A DNA stretch of 46,167 nucleotides from CAZDVQ01 sp964508975. GTDB lineage: Bacteria > Bacteroidota > Bacteroidia > Chitinophagales > Saprospiraceae. This document shows, one piece after another, positions 31,390 to 39,669 of this stretch. The notes under the pieces were generated by a model, which searched no databases, was not told where the DNA came from, and saw only the letters and a list, made by a program, of their open reading frames with translations. A program made the translations under genes and the position numbers. Each line of letters starts with the position of its first letter. Position 1 is the stretch's first letter. Location of the stretch: assembly GCA_964508975.1 (NCBI GenBank), contig CAZDVQ010000036.1:1-46167 (forward strand), written 5' to 3'.

Positions 31390-33465
31390 ATGAATATCCG
31401 ATATTTAATTGTCCTTTGTGGCTTATTGCTGACACAGGTTTTACAAGCGCAAAACCTGAAGCAGTACGAAAAAGCTGGCGACCGTGCCATGGCGCAGGGC
31501 AAATACCCCGAGGCGCAACAATACTACAAGGTGGTGACGGATGGCCAGGCCAAAAATGCCAAGGCTTGGTTTAAATATGCTCAAGCTTGCAGGCAATCAT
31601 ATGCCTTGAAAGAGGCTGAAAAGGGCTATCGGCAGGTGCTCGAACTGGGTAAACAAGCGCAGTTCCCAGAGCTTGACCTCCGCTTAGGCCAAGTGCTACA
31701 ACAAAGGGGCAAGTACGATGAAGCCGCCGACCTGTTGGAGCGATATATGCAAAGCCAAACCAAGGATACTTTGCTGTATGAGCAGGCTACCGTGCTGTTT
31801 AAAGGTTGTACCTCGGCCCATAAATTTACCCTGCCCGTGCTAAAACGCGAGTTGGAAAAAATGGAAAAATGGAACACCGATTTCTCTGATTTTGGTGCGC
31901 ACATGGTTGGAAATGAAGTTTACATTACGCGTTTAGAGTTGGTAGATGCCAACACCGAGGATGCTAGCTTTAGCGCTAACTTGTACAACATAACGAAAAA
32001 CCTAAAGCTTAAAACGCTTAATAGCAAGAAGTACCACACGGCCAACTCGGGTATTAGTCCAGACGGGAAACGTTTGTATTTTACCCGTTGTGAAGGCGAG
32101 CCTGGTAAAATTAGGTGCGACATTTGGCTGAGCGAACAAGCCAAAGATGGCACCTGGAATGCCCCAAGCCGTTTGCCATCGCCCGTGAACATGAAGGATA
32201 AGCACAGCACTCAACCTTACGCTTACACGGATGCTAGCACAGGACTTGAAGTATTGCTTTTTTCCTCGAACCGACCAGGAGGTAAAGGTGGTACGGATAT
32301 TTGGTCCTGCACACGCCAGGCGGATGGTAGCTACACCAAGCCTGCTCCTTTGAGCGAAATCAACACGCCCTTTGATGAAGCATCGCCGGCTTTTGCAGGT
32401 GGGTATTATTACTTTAGTTCTGATGGCCACCCAGGGTTGGGCGCATTTGATGTGTTCCGCTATAAAACAGGTGCTAAGGTTGAAAACTTGGGCATTCCAG
32501 TGAACTCACCCATGAATGATGTGTATTACTATCCTGTTGAAAATGAAGGATTTGCCTATTTTGCATCGAATAGGGTAGGGGCACGTACTTACATGGACGG
32601 GGCTTGTTGTTTAGATATTTACAAAGCGATTGATCCTGTGGCTGAACCTGAAATAGCGAAGAAAGATACCATGTATGTGAGTTGGGACCCCGTTCAGGAC
32701 ACCATGTTCGTTTCTATTCCTGGCATTGAATACCCATTAGGTAAGGATACGATGTACGTGTCGATTCCGGGGATTGAATACCCACGAGGCAAGGATACCA
32801 TGTATGTATCCATTCCCGGGATTGAGTATCCACCGCTGATTACGGGTGTACCAACGCCTACATACCCGGATATTGACATTAAGGCCTTGGAAAAACAGTT
32901 GCCCATCGTGGTGTATTTCCATAATGACGAACCCGATTCTAACTCGGTAGCCATAACGACTTCCTTGCGCTATAGCCAGACCTTTGAGGCTTATTACCCG
33001 ATGAAAGACCTATACAAGCAGCGTTTTGCGGGGAGCTTAGAACCTGCTCCTATGGCTATTGCACGGCGGGCGGTGGAGCAGTTTTTTGAAGAAAAAGTTA
33101 AGCTTGGTGCTACGCAACTGGACGGATTTTGCGCATCCTTACTCGCCTTTTTACAAGCCAACCCCAAAGCTCAGCTGCAATTGAGCATTAGGGGTTTTAC
33201 CAGTCCGAGAGCGGGTACCAATTACAACCTTGCCTTGGCCCAGCGCCGGACCTCCAGCTTGAAAAACGAGTTTGCTGCTTGGCAAAATGGGGCTTTGTCG
33301 AGTTACCTTCAAGCGAAGCAATTACAAATCGTTGAGCTGCCCATCGGTGAAGCGCAAGTGCCCCCAGGTGTGAGCGATAATATCTCCGACCGTCGGAATT
33401 CCATCTATCACCCATCTGCTGCTGCGGAGCGCCGTGCTACGGTAGAAGCGATAATTTTGAGATAG
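31390..33465 (+). CDS. PorE-like TPR/WD40-like/OmpA-family protein
   Basis: A 691-residue envelope protein. After a signal peptide (about 1-20, ending VLQAQ) come TPR helices (about 22-130), a WD40-like PD40 region (about 170-420, including SGISPDGKRLYFTR and LFSSNRPGGKGGTDIW), a linker with three 16-residue units DTMYVSIPGIEYPxGK (about 437-482), and a C-terminal OmpA-like domain (about 560-691, LQLSIRGFTSPRAGTNYNLALAQRR) expected to hold peptidoglycan. This layout matches PorE and related partners of PorP/SprF proteins in the type IX system. In the linker the units are nearly identical in protein while codons differ, which hints at selection on the peptide. Confidence 0.85.
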   Translation: MNIRYLIVLCGLLLTQVLQAQNLKQYEKAGDRAMAQGKYPEAQQYYKVVTDGQAKNAKAWFKYAQACRQSYALKEAEKGYRQVLELGKQAQFPELDLRLGQVLQQRGKYDEAADLLERYMQSQTKDTLLYEQATVLFKGCTSAHKFTLPVLKRELEKMEKWNTDFSDFGAHMVGNEVYITRLELVDANTEDASFSANLYNITKNLKLKTLNSKKYHTANSGISPDGKRLYFTRCEGEPGKIRCDIWLSEQAKDGTWNAPSRLPSPVNMKDKHSTQPYAYTDASTGLEVLLFSSNRPGGKGGTDIWSCTRQADGSYTKPAPLSEINTPFDEASPAFAGGYYYFSSDGHPGLGAFDVFRYKTGAKVENLGIPVNSPMNDVYYYPVENEGFAYFASNRVGARTYMDGACCLDIYKAIDPVAEPEIAKKDTMYVSWDPVQDTMFVSIPGIEYPLGKDTMYVSIPGIEYPRGKDTMYVSIPGIEYPPLITGVPTPTYPDIDIKALEKQLPIVVYFHNDEPDSNSVAITTSLRYSQTFEAYYPMKDLYKQRFAGSLEPAPMAIARRAVEQFFEEKVKLGATQLDGFCASLLAFLQANPKAQLQLSIRGFTSPRAGTNYNLALAQRRTSSLKNEFAAWQNGALSSYLQAKQLQIVELPIGEAQVPPGVSDNISDRRNSIYHPSAAAERRATVEAIILR
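32698..32838 (+). repeat. Three 48-bp coding repeats
   Basis: Units start at 32698, 32746 and 32794, each encoding DTM(F/Y)VSIPGIEYP plus two or three residues. A partial unit (DTMYVSWDPVQ) starts at 32665. Ser, Ile, Pro, Gly and Tyr codons differ between units although the residues match. Confidence 0.85.
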
Positions 33466-33466
33466 G

Positions 33467-33494
33467 AGAGCAGAGGGCAGAGAGCAGAGTGTAG
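33467..33494. repeat. Period-7 tandem repeat AGAGCAG
   Basis: AGAGCAG, AGGGCAG, AGAGCAG, AGTGTAG, beginning one base after the OmpA-like stop codon and leading into a hairpin cluster and GC-rich element. Confidence 0.75.
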
Positions 33495-33496
33495 CG

Positions 33497-33545
33497 TAGA
33501 GACGCACTATTGTGCGTCTAGTAGGGGCGGGGCTTGCCCCTGCCC
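33497..33545. repeat. GTAGAGACG / GTAGGGGCG-type hairpin pair
   Basis: AGACGCAC-TATT-GTGCGTCT (33500-33519) followed by GGGGC-TT-GCCCC (33529-33540) within longer partial pairing. Hairpins of this general kind recur in many bacterial genomes; relatives here lie at 9535 and 23428. Confidence 0.65.
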
Positions 33546-33548
33546 AAT

Positions 33549-33663
33549 AACCCCCGCTACCAACGGACGCGAACCCCGAAGGGCACCGCAAAGGAGCGAA
33601 GCGACTGCGCGAACCGTCTGTGCAGTGGAGGGGGGCGCCGCATAACGGCGGGGGAGGCGCAAA
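33549..33663 (-). repeat. GC-rich structured element, copy 12 (subtype III)
   Basis: Shares GGTTCGCGCAGTCGCTTCGC and CTCCTTTGCGG with copies at 16189 and 22685, read on the minus strand. It ends about 10 bases before the next ATG. Confidence 0.7.
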
Positions 33664-33673
33664 ATAAAAAGTT

Positions 33674-34099
33674 ATGAAAGCATTAAAAACATTGCTTATT
33701 GCCATTGCTGTATGTTTGGTAGCCTATGTAATGTACAGTTTGTACCAGTTGGTAGCAGGATTATACCACTCACCTAAAGAAGGTGATCACGTATTAGTGG
33801 CTGTTAATGATCAAAACGATGGCTGGAATGCAGCAAGGCTTGCCCTAAATGCAGACAGTACCTTTGAGTATTCAGACGCTACGCAAACGGAAATTGGCCA
33901 GTATCATTTGGCTCATGATACCATCGTGTTTGCTCAAGATTACCTTTGGGCAAACAGAGCTGTTTTGCGTGTAGATACTTTTAATGGTGGACAGGATACC
34001 TTTATGTACTTCTTGAACGAATATGATGCTTTAGTATTGGAGCATCGGTATAGGATTATCTTCAATAAGTACATACCCGTGAAGTACCTAGAGCGCTAA
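33674..34099 (+). CDS. Membrane-anchored protein of unknown function
   Basis: A 141-residue protein with one N-terminal membrane helix (about 5-27, LKTLLIAIAVCLVAYVMYSLYQLVAGLY) and a small beta-rich outer domain (LALNADSTFEYSDATQTEIGQYHLAHDTIVF, ANRAVLRVDTF). The layout, a scan of set-value strands with S-T-F-E-Y and G-Q-Y, resembles small Bacteroidota periplasmic proteins annotated only as hypothetical. No motif for a reaction. It lies 10 bases after a GC-rich element and is convergent with gpmI. Confidence 0.7.
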   Translation: MKALKTLLIAIAVCLVAYVMYSLYQLVAGLYHSPKEGDHVLVAVNDQNDGWNAARLALNADSTFEYSDATQTEIGQYHLAHDTIVFAQDYLWANRAVLRVDTFNGGQDTFMYFLNEYDALVLEHRYRIIFNKYIPVKYLER

Positions 34100-34138
34100 A
34101 CGGTCAAAACGAGAAATAAAGGTTAAGCTGTAGGAGAA

Positions 34139-35680
34139 CTAATCCACCTCAATCAAGTCTTTATTGCCATCCATGGTAGCGGGAACGGCGATACCCATCA
34201 GTTTCAGGATGCTGGGCGCCAGGTCGCCAAGTTTGCCGTTGTGTACCTTGGCGTAATCCGCTTGATCAGACACGAAGATACAAGGCACAGGGCTCATGGA
34301 GTGCGCCGTGTTGGGCGTACCATCGTCGTTAATCATATAATCTGAATTCCCGTGATCTGCAATGATGATAGCCGAATATCCTTCGCCGAGGAGGCATTCC
34401 ATCAGGCGTTCGAGGCAGTAATCAACGGCTTCGGCGGCTTTGACGGCGGCGCTAAACACGCCAGTATGGCCAACCATATCGGTATTGGCATAATTCAGGC
34501 AGATAAAATTCGGCTGATGCGATAGCACGTAGTTGATGGCCCCATCGGTAATTTCGTAGGCGCTCATCTCTGGTTTAAGGTCGTAAGTAGCTACTTTGGC
34601 CGATGGCACCATAATACGGCCCTCGCCTTGGAAGGGCTCTTCGCGGCCACCGTTAAAGAAGAAGGTAACGTGCGGGTATTTTTCGGTTTCAGCGATGCGG
34701 AGTTGTGTTTTACCGGCTTTGGCCAAGGTTTCGCCCAAGGTATCTACCAGGTCGTCCTTTTCAAAAATTACATCCACGTTTTTGAAGCGCTCGTCGTAGC
34801 GGGTCATCGTTACGTAGTGGAGTGGTAGGGTTGCCATACCGAATTCTGGCATGCTTTCCTGTGTGAGCACAGTGGTTATTTCGCGACAGCGGTCGGTGCG
34901 GAAATTAAAGCAAACCACTAGGTCATTCGGCTGGATACAAGCGCTTGGTTTTCCTTCGGCGTTGGTCAATACCAGCGGTTTGATAAACTCATCGGTCACG
35001 CCAGCATCGTATGAATCCTGTATAGCTTGCAATGGGTTTGTAGTAGCAGTGCCTTGGCCGTGAACCAGCAGGTCGTAGGCTTCTTTAACCCTTTCCCAGC
35101 GTTTGTCGCGGTCCATAGCATAATAGCGCCCGATGACGGAAGCAAGTTGAACTGGTTTGCCTTCGATATGGTCGAGTACTTCTTTGAGGTAGCCGATACC
35201 ACCGTTAGGCGAGGTATCGCGGCCGTCCATAAAAGCATGGATAAATACTTGGCTACAACCCTGCTCCAGCGCAATATCGCAGAGGGCTAGGAGGTGTTGG
35301 GTTTGCGAGTGTACCCCTCCATCCGATACAAGGCCCATGAAGTGAATCGCACGGCCTTCGGCTTTAGCTTGTTTTAAAGCATGGAGCAGCACCGGGTTTT
35401 GGTGTAGTTCACGCTCGCGGATAGCCTTGTTGATGCGCACCAATTCTTGGTACACCACGCGGCCTGCACCGATATTCATGTGTCCAACCTCCGAGTTGCC
35501 CATTTGGCCCTCGGGTAAGCCAACATCCTCGCCAAAGGTAATGAGTTCGGCATGGGGGTATCCTTTAAGCAAGTCATCGTAAAATGGCGTTTTAGCCTGG
35601 GCAATGGCGCTGCGTTTCGGGTCGGGACCAATACCCCAACCATCTAGGATTACAAGTGCGAGTTTTTCGATGGGCTTCAT
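34139..35680 (-). CDS. gpmI: 2,3-bisphosphoglycerate-independent phosphoglycerate mutase
   Basis: Interconverts 3- and 2-phosphoglycerate in glycolysis, using Mn ions and a phosphoserine intermediate; cytoplasmic. The 513-residue protein begins KLALVILDGWGIGP (metal ligand D13), has the nucleophile S63 in GQMGNSEVGHMNIGAGRVVYQ, HSQTQHLLAL, DGRDTSPNGG, YYAMDRDKRWER, and C-terminal metal sites NYANTDMVGHTG and IIADHGNSDYM. I chose the ATG at 35680 because the family N terminus starts there, though the frame runs to 35752. Length is typical. Confidence 0.97.
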   Translation of the reverse strand: MKPIEKLALVILDGWGIGPDPKRSAIAQAKTPFYDDLLKGYPHAELITFGEDVGLPEGQMGNSEVGHMNIGAGRVVYQELVRINKAIRERELHQNPVLLHALKQAKAEGRAIHFMGLVSDGGVHSQTQHLLALCDIALEQGCSQVFIHAFMDGRDTSPNGGIGYLKEVLDHIEGKPVQLASVIGRYYAMDRDKRWERVKEAYDLLVHGQGTATTNPLQAIQDSYDAGVTDEFIKPLVLTNAEGKPSACIQPNDLVVCFNFRTDRCREITTVLTQESMPEFGMATLPLHYVTMTRYDERFKNVDVIFEKDDLVDTLGETLAKAGKTQLRIAETEKYPHVTFFFNGGREEPFQGEGRIMVPSAKVATYDLKPEMSAYEITDGAINYVLSHQPNFICLNYANTDMVGHTGVFSAAVKAAEAVDYCLERLMECLLGEGYSAIIIADHGNSDYMINDDGTPNTAHSMSPVPCIFVSDQADYAKVHNGKLGDLAPSILKLMGIAVPATMDGNKDLIEVD

Positions 35681-35781
35681 ACAAGAATTGATTGGAATGA
35701 GCTGTAAAGTTAAGCACTCTCCGTACAAGTGCATAATTAATTCTTCGTTCAAATTTCAAGTCCACAACTTTAAAATATTGC

Positions 35782-35789
35782 TAGCTTTG
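35782..35789 (+). promoter_or_regulatory. Candidate -7 promoter box
   Basis: TAGCTTTG matches TAnnTTTG, 59 bases before the ATG at 35849, in the divergent gap with gpmI. No -33 TTTG seen. Confidence 0.4.
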
Positions 35790-35848
35790 CCAACGTTTCA
35801 GGTAAAACTATCGTTCCTGTATCATCTTTCCACCAACACCCTTCATAT

Positions 35849-36196
35849 ATGAAAAAAGTTATTTTAGCATTGGCCTTGTTTAGCATTGTAGCTTGTAAAA
35901 AAGACGAAGCCACCGTTTATGACTGTACAGGTTCGGCTCCAACCTACACCGTGAGTGTGGCTCCTATCATCAACGGAAGTTGTGCTACATCAGGCTGCCA
36001 CAACGCTACTACACAAGCCAGCGGGATTAATTTGAGCAACTACACAGCGGTAAAAGCAGAGGCTGTACGCGAACGCTTTATGGGCGCTATCCAGCATTTA
36101 AGCGGCTACGATGCCATGCCACAAGGCGGCGATAAACTCTCAGAGGCCAATATCAAAACCTTGTACTGCTGGATTGAAAACGGCATGCCAGAGTAG
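35849..36196 (+). CDS. Small cytochrome-c-like lipoprotein
   Basis: A 115-residue protein with a lipoprotein signal (MKKVILALALFSIVAC). The mature domain has the layout of small Bacteroidota and Planctomycete-type c-type domains: VAPIINGSCATSGCHNA, a later methionine in YDAMPQGGDKLSEANI, and a closing IKTLYCWIENGMPE. The haem-like motif is C-x4-C-H rather than the usual C-x2-C-H, a spacing known in some multihaem cytochromes and common in this family as I recall. Haem binding is therefore plausible but unproven. It would sit in the periplasm or outer membrane. A strong terminator follows. Confidence 0.78.
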   Translation: MKKVILALALFSIVACKKDEATVYDCTGSAPTYTVSVAPIINGSCATSGCHNATTQASGINLSNYTAVKAEAVRERFMGAIQHLSGYDAMPQGGDKLSEANIKTLYCWIENGMPE

Positions 36197-36218
36197 GTAT
36201 AATCTACTTCAACTAAAT

Positions 36219-36280
36219 AGCTGGAAAGATAAATGTTCAGTTTTTACAACTGGTCATTTATTTTTCCAGCTTTTCTTTTT
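36219..36280 (+). terminator. Long terminator hairpin
   Basis: Seventeen-base stem, AGCTGGAAAGATAAATG at 36219-36235 with its complement at 36255-36271 (one G-T pair), inner partial pairing, then a T-rich tail. It follows the cytochrome-like gene by 22 bases. Confidence 0.88.
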
Positions 36281-36416
36281 ATCGTTTGCTTGTGTGCGGG
36301 TATTCCATATCAATGAACCGTATAAGGGCTCAAGCAAATCTTATTTACATTGCCATCATATGAGGGGGGCGCTGGAGTTTTAATACCCAAATTCATTTTA
36401 AGTAATTTTGAAATTA

Positions 36417-36424
36417 TAACTTTG
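36417..36424 (+). promoter_or_regulatory. Candidate -7 promoter box
   Basis: TAACTTTG matches TAnnTTTG, 64 bases before the ATG at 36489. A TTG lies too near for a -33 element. Confidence 0.4.
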
Positions 36425-36488
36425 TGCCTGATGTGCTATTTTTAGCACAAATAGCTATTTTCAAAACCTCAAATAGTACCCCCTACTT

Positions 36489-37820
36489 ATGAAAGCTGTA
36501 CTTAGACTTTTAGGATTGATTCTACCGATGCTAATATCTTATAGCTCGAATGCACAAGCCAAAATTGAAAGTGGGAAGTTGACCGAATCCCAAATTTGGT
36601 TTGAATATGGAATTTACTACACCCCTGATAAACAATTAAATAAGGAGCAAGTCGTAGCGATTATTAAGGCACAATATCCTGAAATCGCCATCCTTGACTC
36701 TGTAACCATGCCTATGGACATTAAAGGTTCGGGCGTATTTATCCAGGAAATAAATGAGCAGGACGAGGATTTTAGCCTCCCGAGTATGGAGATGCTGGAG
36801 TATTTTGGCCAAGGGCTTGATGAACGCCAAAAAGATATCCTCCAAACCTCAAAACAGCTAATTTTAATAGATTTTTTCTGCGAGGAAGCGGTTTTGGTTC
36901 CTACGATGACCAGTGCTAATGAATTGATTATAAAATTACTAACTGGGCCCAATGATATCATCTATGACCCTGAAACAAGAGAGTATTTCACGCAGGAATA
37001 CTGGGAGAAAACGCGCTTGATAGCCAATAACTCAATTAATATCATGAATCAAATCACCATGCATTTGTATGCCAATGGAGATTTTTGCAGGGTGATCACT
37101 TTAGGCATGTTAAAGTTCGGCCTACCTGATATTTCTATTGAAAATGTTTCTTGCTACAGCAATGAAAATGTAGCCTACCTCATTAATTTGATTGCTCAAA
37201 CAATGCATGAAAAAAAGCAAATTGAGAAAACAGGTAAGCTAAATATCGATATCAATGCATTGGCCAATAACGAATTGAAAGCAAGGTTACTCGACGCTAT
37301 TCAACAAAATGCTCAGAAAAAAGCAACGATCAATATTGTGGAAGGTGTTTGGGAGGATGGTGACCCGTTGAATAGGATAGTAGAAATTGCTTTCCCTAAA
37401 CAGAATACCCAAATATACCAAGAAGCTTTGCTGGAAAAGGTTTTCGGTTCAAAAGATGAGGTTGTTTCTGTAAGTCCAGATGATGAACTTTCAGCCGCTA
37501 GCGAAAGGGCCAAGGCAAAGATCCCTGAACTTTATAAACGATTCAGTAATGGTTTACCTGCGGGTACTCACCTTTTAATCAAGTTCCCATTCGATACTCC
37601 GGATGGCGATCGGGAATGGATGTGGGTCGAGGTGATTCGCTGGGAAGGAAAAATGGTCGAGGGTATTCTGCAGAATATTCCCAAAATTGTAAAAAACTTG
37701 CGTTCTGGGCAAGAGGTGCGCAAACCAATCGATGAAATGTTTGACTATATCATCCAACACAATGATGGTACCCAAGAAGGCAACGAAACAACCGCAATCA
37801 TTTTGAAACAACGTAAATAG
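36489..37820 (+). CDS. Secreted protein with C-terminal DUF2314-like domain
   Basis: A 443-residue exported protein with a signal peptide cleaved after SNAQA. Residues about 30-340 are mixed alpha/beta and unrecognised. The C-terminal part (about 345-440, LPAGTHLLIKFPFDTPDGDREWMWVEVIRWEGKMVEGILQNIPKIVKNLRSGQEVRKPIDEMFDYIIQHNDGTQEGNETT) has the DUF2314 pattern: Trp-Val, G-x-I/L-x-N-x-P, K-x-G-x-x-V and a closing G-x-x-x-G-N. Function of DUF2314 is unknown. G+C is lower than in the neighbouring genes. The N-terminal region has an acidic stretch (EINEQDEDFSLPSMEMLEYFG). Confidence 0.75.
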   Translation: MKAVLRLLGLILPMLISYSSNAQAKIESGKLTESQIWFEYGIYYTPDKQLNKEQVVAIIKAQYPEIAILDSVTMPMDIKGSGVFIQEINEQDEDFSLPSMEMLEYFGQGLDERQKDILQTSKQLILIDFFCEEAVLVPTMTSANELIIKLLTGPNDIIYDPETREYFTQEYWEKTRLIANNSINIMNQITMHLYANGDFCRVITLGMLKFGLPDISIENVSCYSNENVAYLINLIAQTMHEKKQIEKTGKLNIDINALANNELKARLLDAIQQNAQKKATINIVEGVWEDGDPLNRIVEIAFPKQNTQIYQEALLEKVFGSKDEVVSVSPDDELSAASERAKAKIPELYKRFSNGLPAGTHLLIKFPFDTPDGDREWMWVEVIRWEGKMVEGILQNIPKIVKNLRSGQEVRKPIDEMFDYIIQHNDGTQEGNETTAIILKQRK

Positions 37821-37867
37821 GCTTTTCCTGCTGCTTTATAGTTTTGCCCCATGCTGATTTAGTTTCT

Positions 37868-38662
37868 ATGCATATCCACCTGCTAAGTTCATTTTTGCTG
37901 CTCTTTACGGCTTGTAGCTACATCCCGCCTTCGCCAGAGGCAGATTTTATCCTACAATCTAAAGCCGTACAAGATAGTTTTGAGCTGTACATCGATGTGC
38001 CGGAATCGTTCAACCCCAAGTTGAGCTACGACCTCTTTGTTTACCTGGATGCAAACTTGCATTCAGGTAAACAACTGCGTTCTTATGTGCAGCAATCAGT
38101 CTTGACCAAGCCTAGCTGTAATACCATTTTTGTCGGAGTTGGGCACATTGGTAATTATAAGGTACTCCGCCGCCGAGATTTTATCGTGCCCCAGGTTTTT
38201 CAGGATGGTACAAACAATGCTTCTCAACAATTCGGGCAGATAGAGCATTTCTATCAATTTTTGGAAACCGAGTTCCTCCCTGCCATTCAACAACGATTCA
38301 AGATTAATCGTGGCAACAACGCCATCTTGGGTCATTCACTCGGAGGGCATTTTGCCATGTACTGCTTGTTTAAAAATGATGCTTTATTCCATCAATTTTA
38401 TTGCCTGAGCCCTTCACTCTGGGTCAATAATTACGCTATATATAACTACAACCAGCTACCCAGCACGGCTAAAGATACCAGGCAGTTGTTTCTAAGTGTC
38501 GGTGCTTGGGAATGGCTCAACCGCATTAAACCTGGTGCCGATGCTTTTGAGCGCTTTTTTAAGCAGCAAAATTACCCCTACATTCAGTTTGCCTACAAGG
38601 TTTACGAAGGCCAAACGCATCAGTCGCAACTGGCATATTCATTTCGCGATATTTTTGAGTAG
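37868..38662 (+). CDS. Esterase-D-like alpha/beta hydrolase lipoprotein
   Basis: A 264-residue protein with a lipoprotein signal (MHIHLLSSFLLLFTAC). It has an alpha/beta-hydrolase fold of the esterase D / IroE type: YDLFVYLDAN, FVGVGHIGNYKVLRRRDF, nucleophile Ser in ILGHSLGGHFAMYCLF, YCLSPSLWVNN, and a C-terminal His in EGQTHQSQLAYSFRDIF. Such enzymes hydrolyse ester bonds, for example in siderophores, sugar esters or acylated surface molecules; the substrate is not known. The start is ATG 37868; an upstream TTG is rejected. A GC-rich element begins right after its stop. Confidence 0.85.
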   Translation: MHIHLLSSFLLLFTACSYIPPSPEADFILQSKAVQDSFELYIDVPESFNPKLSYDLFVYLDANLHSGKQLRSYVQQSVLTKPSCNTIFVGVGHIGNYKVLRRRDFIVPQVFQDGTNNASQQFGQIEHFYQFLETEFLPAIQQRFKINRGNNAILGHSLGGHFAMYCLFKNDALFHQFYCLSPSLWVNNYAIYNYNQLPSTAKDTRQLFLSVGAWEWLNRIKPGADAFERFFKQQNYPYIQFAYKVYEGQTHQSQLAYSFRDIFE

Positions 38663-38781
38663 ATTTTTTGGGGCGCTGCGCCCGCCGTTGGCGGTCGCCG
38701 TTACGCTTCGGCGCTCGCTGTTCGCTCGGCCCGCGTTGCGGTCTGGCGCGTTGCGCCACGCCTCTGCATCACTAGCGCGAT
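38663..38781 (+). repeat. GC-rich structured element, copy 13 (subtype I)
   Basis: TTTTTTGGGGCGCTGCGCCC start, core GCTCGCTGTTCGCTCGG, stem CCCGC-GTT-GCGG, TCTGG joint, TGGCGC-GTT-GCGCCA, tail CTGCATCACTAGCGCG. It fills the space between two convergent stop codons (38662 and 38786). Confidence 0.8.
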
Positions 38782-38785
38782 AACC

Positions 38786-39178
38786 CTACTGGCATGCCGC
38801 TATCCATGCTGCCACGATAGCCGATAGCTGCTCTCGTTGTTGTTCCACTTCCTCTATACGTTTGAAGGTGGCCACGGCACGGTCGTTTGTTTTCCAGTCC
38901 AGCAAATTGGCGGTATCAATAATTAGTTTTTGCTCGGGTTCTGCTTGTTTTTTTGCGCCTCTGTGAAAAATCAACTGCACTTTACCTGGAGGCTGTACCC
39001 GCATGGTGATGCGGTCATCGTCCTCGAACGTATAGTTAGGGCCATTCCATTTGATGTTTTCGAATAAACTGGGCACGCTGTCTAGTATGATGTGCCGGAG
39101 GGCTTCAATAACGTTGCTTTGAGGGTGCTGCAATTCGTTTATGAATTGGGTTACGCTAGGGTTTAGCTTGGTGGTCAT
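38786..39178 (-). CDS. DUF1801 (YdhG-like) protein
   Basis: A 130-residue soluble protein of the DUF1801 family. Seen: VTQFINELQHPQSNVIEALRHIILDSVPSLFENIKWNGPNYTF, then a beta sheet (DRITMRVQPPGKVQLIFHRGAKK) and a helical end with DRAVATFKRIEEVEQQREQLSAIVAAWI, the order typical of these proteins. Fold-level relatives include frataxin-like iron-binding proteins, but no iron role is shown for this family as far as I know. ATG at 39178. Downstream on the same strand is a GC-rich element, upstream the transposase-linked repeat array. Confidence 0.85.
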   Translation of the reverse strand: MTTKLNPSVTQFINELQHPQSNVIEALRHIILDSVPSLFENIKWNGPNYTFEDDDRITMRVQPPGKVQLIFHRGAKKQAEPEQKLIIDTANLLDWKTNDRAVATFKRIEEVEQQREQLSAIVAAWIAACQ

Positions 39179-39215
39179 GTATAGTAACTTATACTTATTT
39201 GTAATTATCGTTTTG

Positions 39216-39666
39216 TAATCTTGCGCACCTNNNNNNNNNNNNNNNNNNNNNNNNNNNNNNNNNNNNNNNNNNNNNNNNNNNNNNNNNNNNNNNNNNNNNN
39301 NNNNNNNNNNNNNNNNNNNNNNNNNNNNNNTTGGTGCTTATGAATGCCTTGCATATTCCTAGGGCTTTGCCCTAGGCTATTGATGTCTGCGCCTTTGGCG
39401 CTCAGAGGCAATCGAATAAAAGCACCAAAGGTGCGTTGAACACCAGCATGGCCCGAAGGGCTGCATTTAAAAGCTGAGGTAATCTTGCGCACCTTTGGTG
39501 CTTATGAATGCCTTGCATATTCCTAGGGCTTTGCCCTAGGCTATTGATGCCTGCGCCTTTGGCGCTCAGAGGCAATCGAATAAAAGCACCAAAGGTGCGT
39601 TGAGCACTAGCATGGCCCGAAGGGCTATGTTCAAATGTAGAAAGAATCATGAGCACCAAAGGTGCG
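39216..39666. repeat. Hairpin repeat array linked to the HUH transposase
   Basis: Repeat unit of 164 bases: TTGGTGCTTATGAATGCC recurs at 39331 and 39495. Each unit has stems with three-base loops: CCTAGGGC-TTT-GCCCTAGG, GCGCC-TTT-GGCGC, GCACC-AAA-GGTGC and GCCC-GAA-GGGC. A further GCACCAAAGGTGC lies at about 39652, directly beyond the transposase stop. Units differ at few positions, so they are recent. The assembly gap falls inside the array, so true copy number is unknown. Confidence 0.85.
39231..39330. other. Assembly gap of 100 N
   Basis: Exactly 100 N. The bases on either side (CGCACCT and TTGGTGC) are the two halves of the array palindrome, so the break lies in or next to a hairpin in the repeat array. 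The length is probably nominal. Confidence 0.97.
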
Positions 39667-39669
39667 TAA

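Noticed and set aside
39216..39666. CRISPR array as an explanation for the regularly spaced repeats
   Set aside because: The whole 164-bp unit is repeated, with no variable spacers, and no cas genes are nearby.
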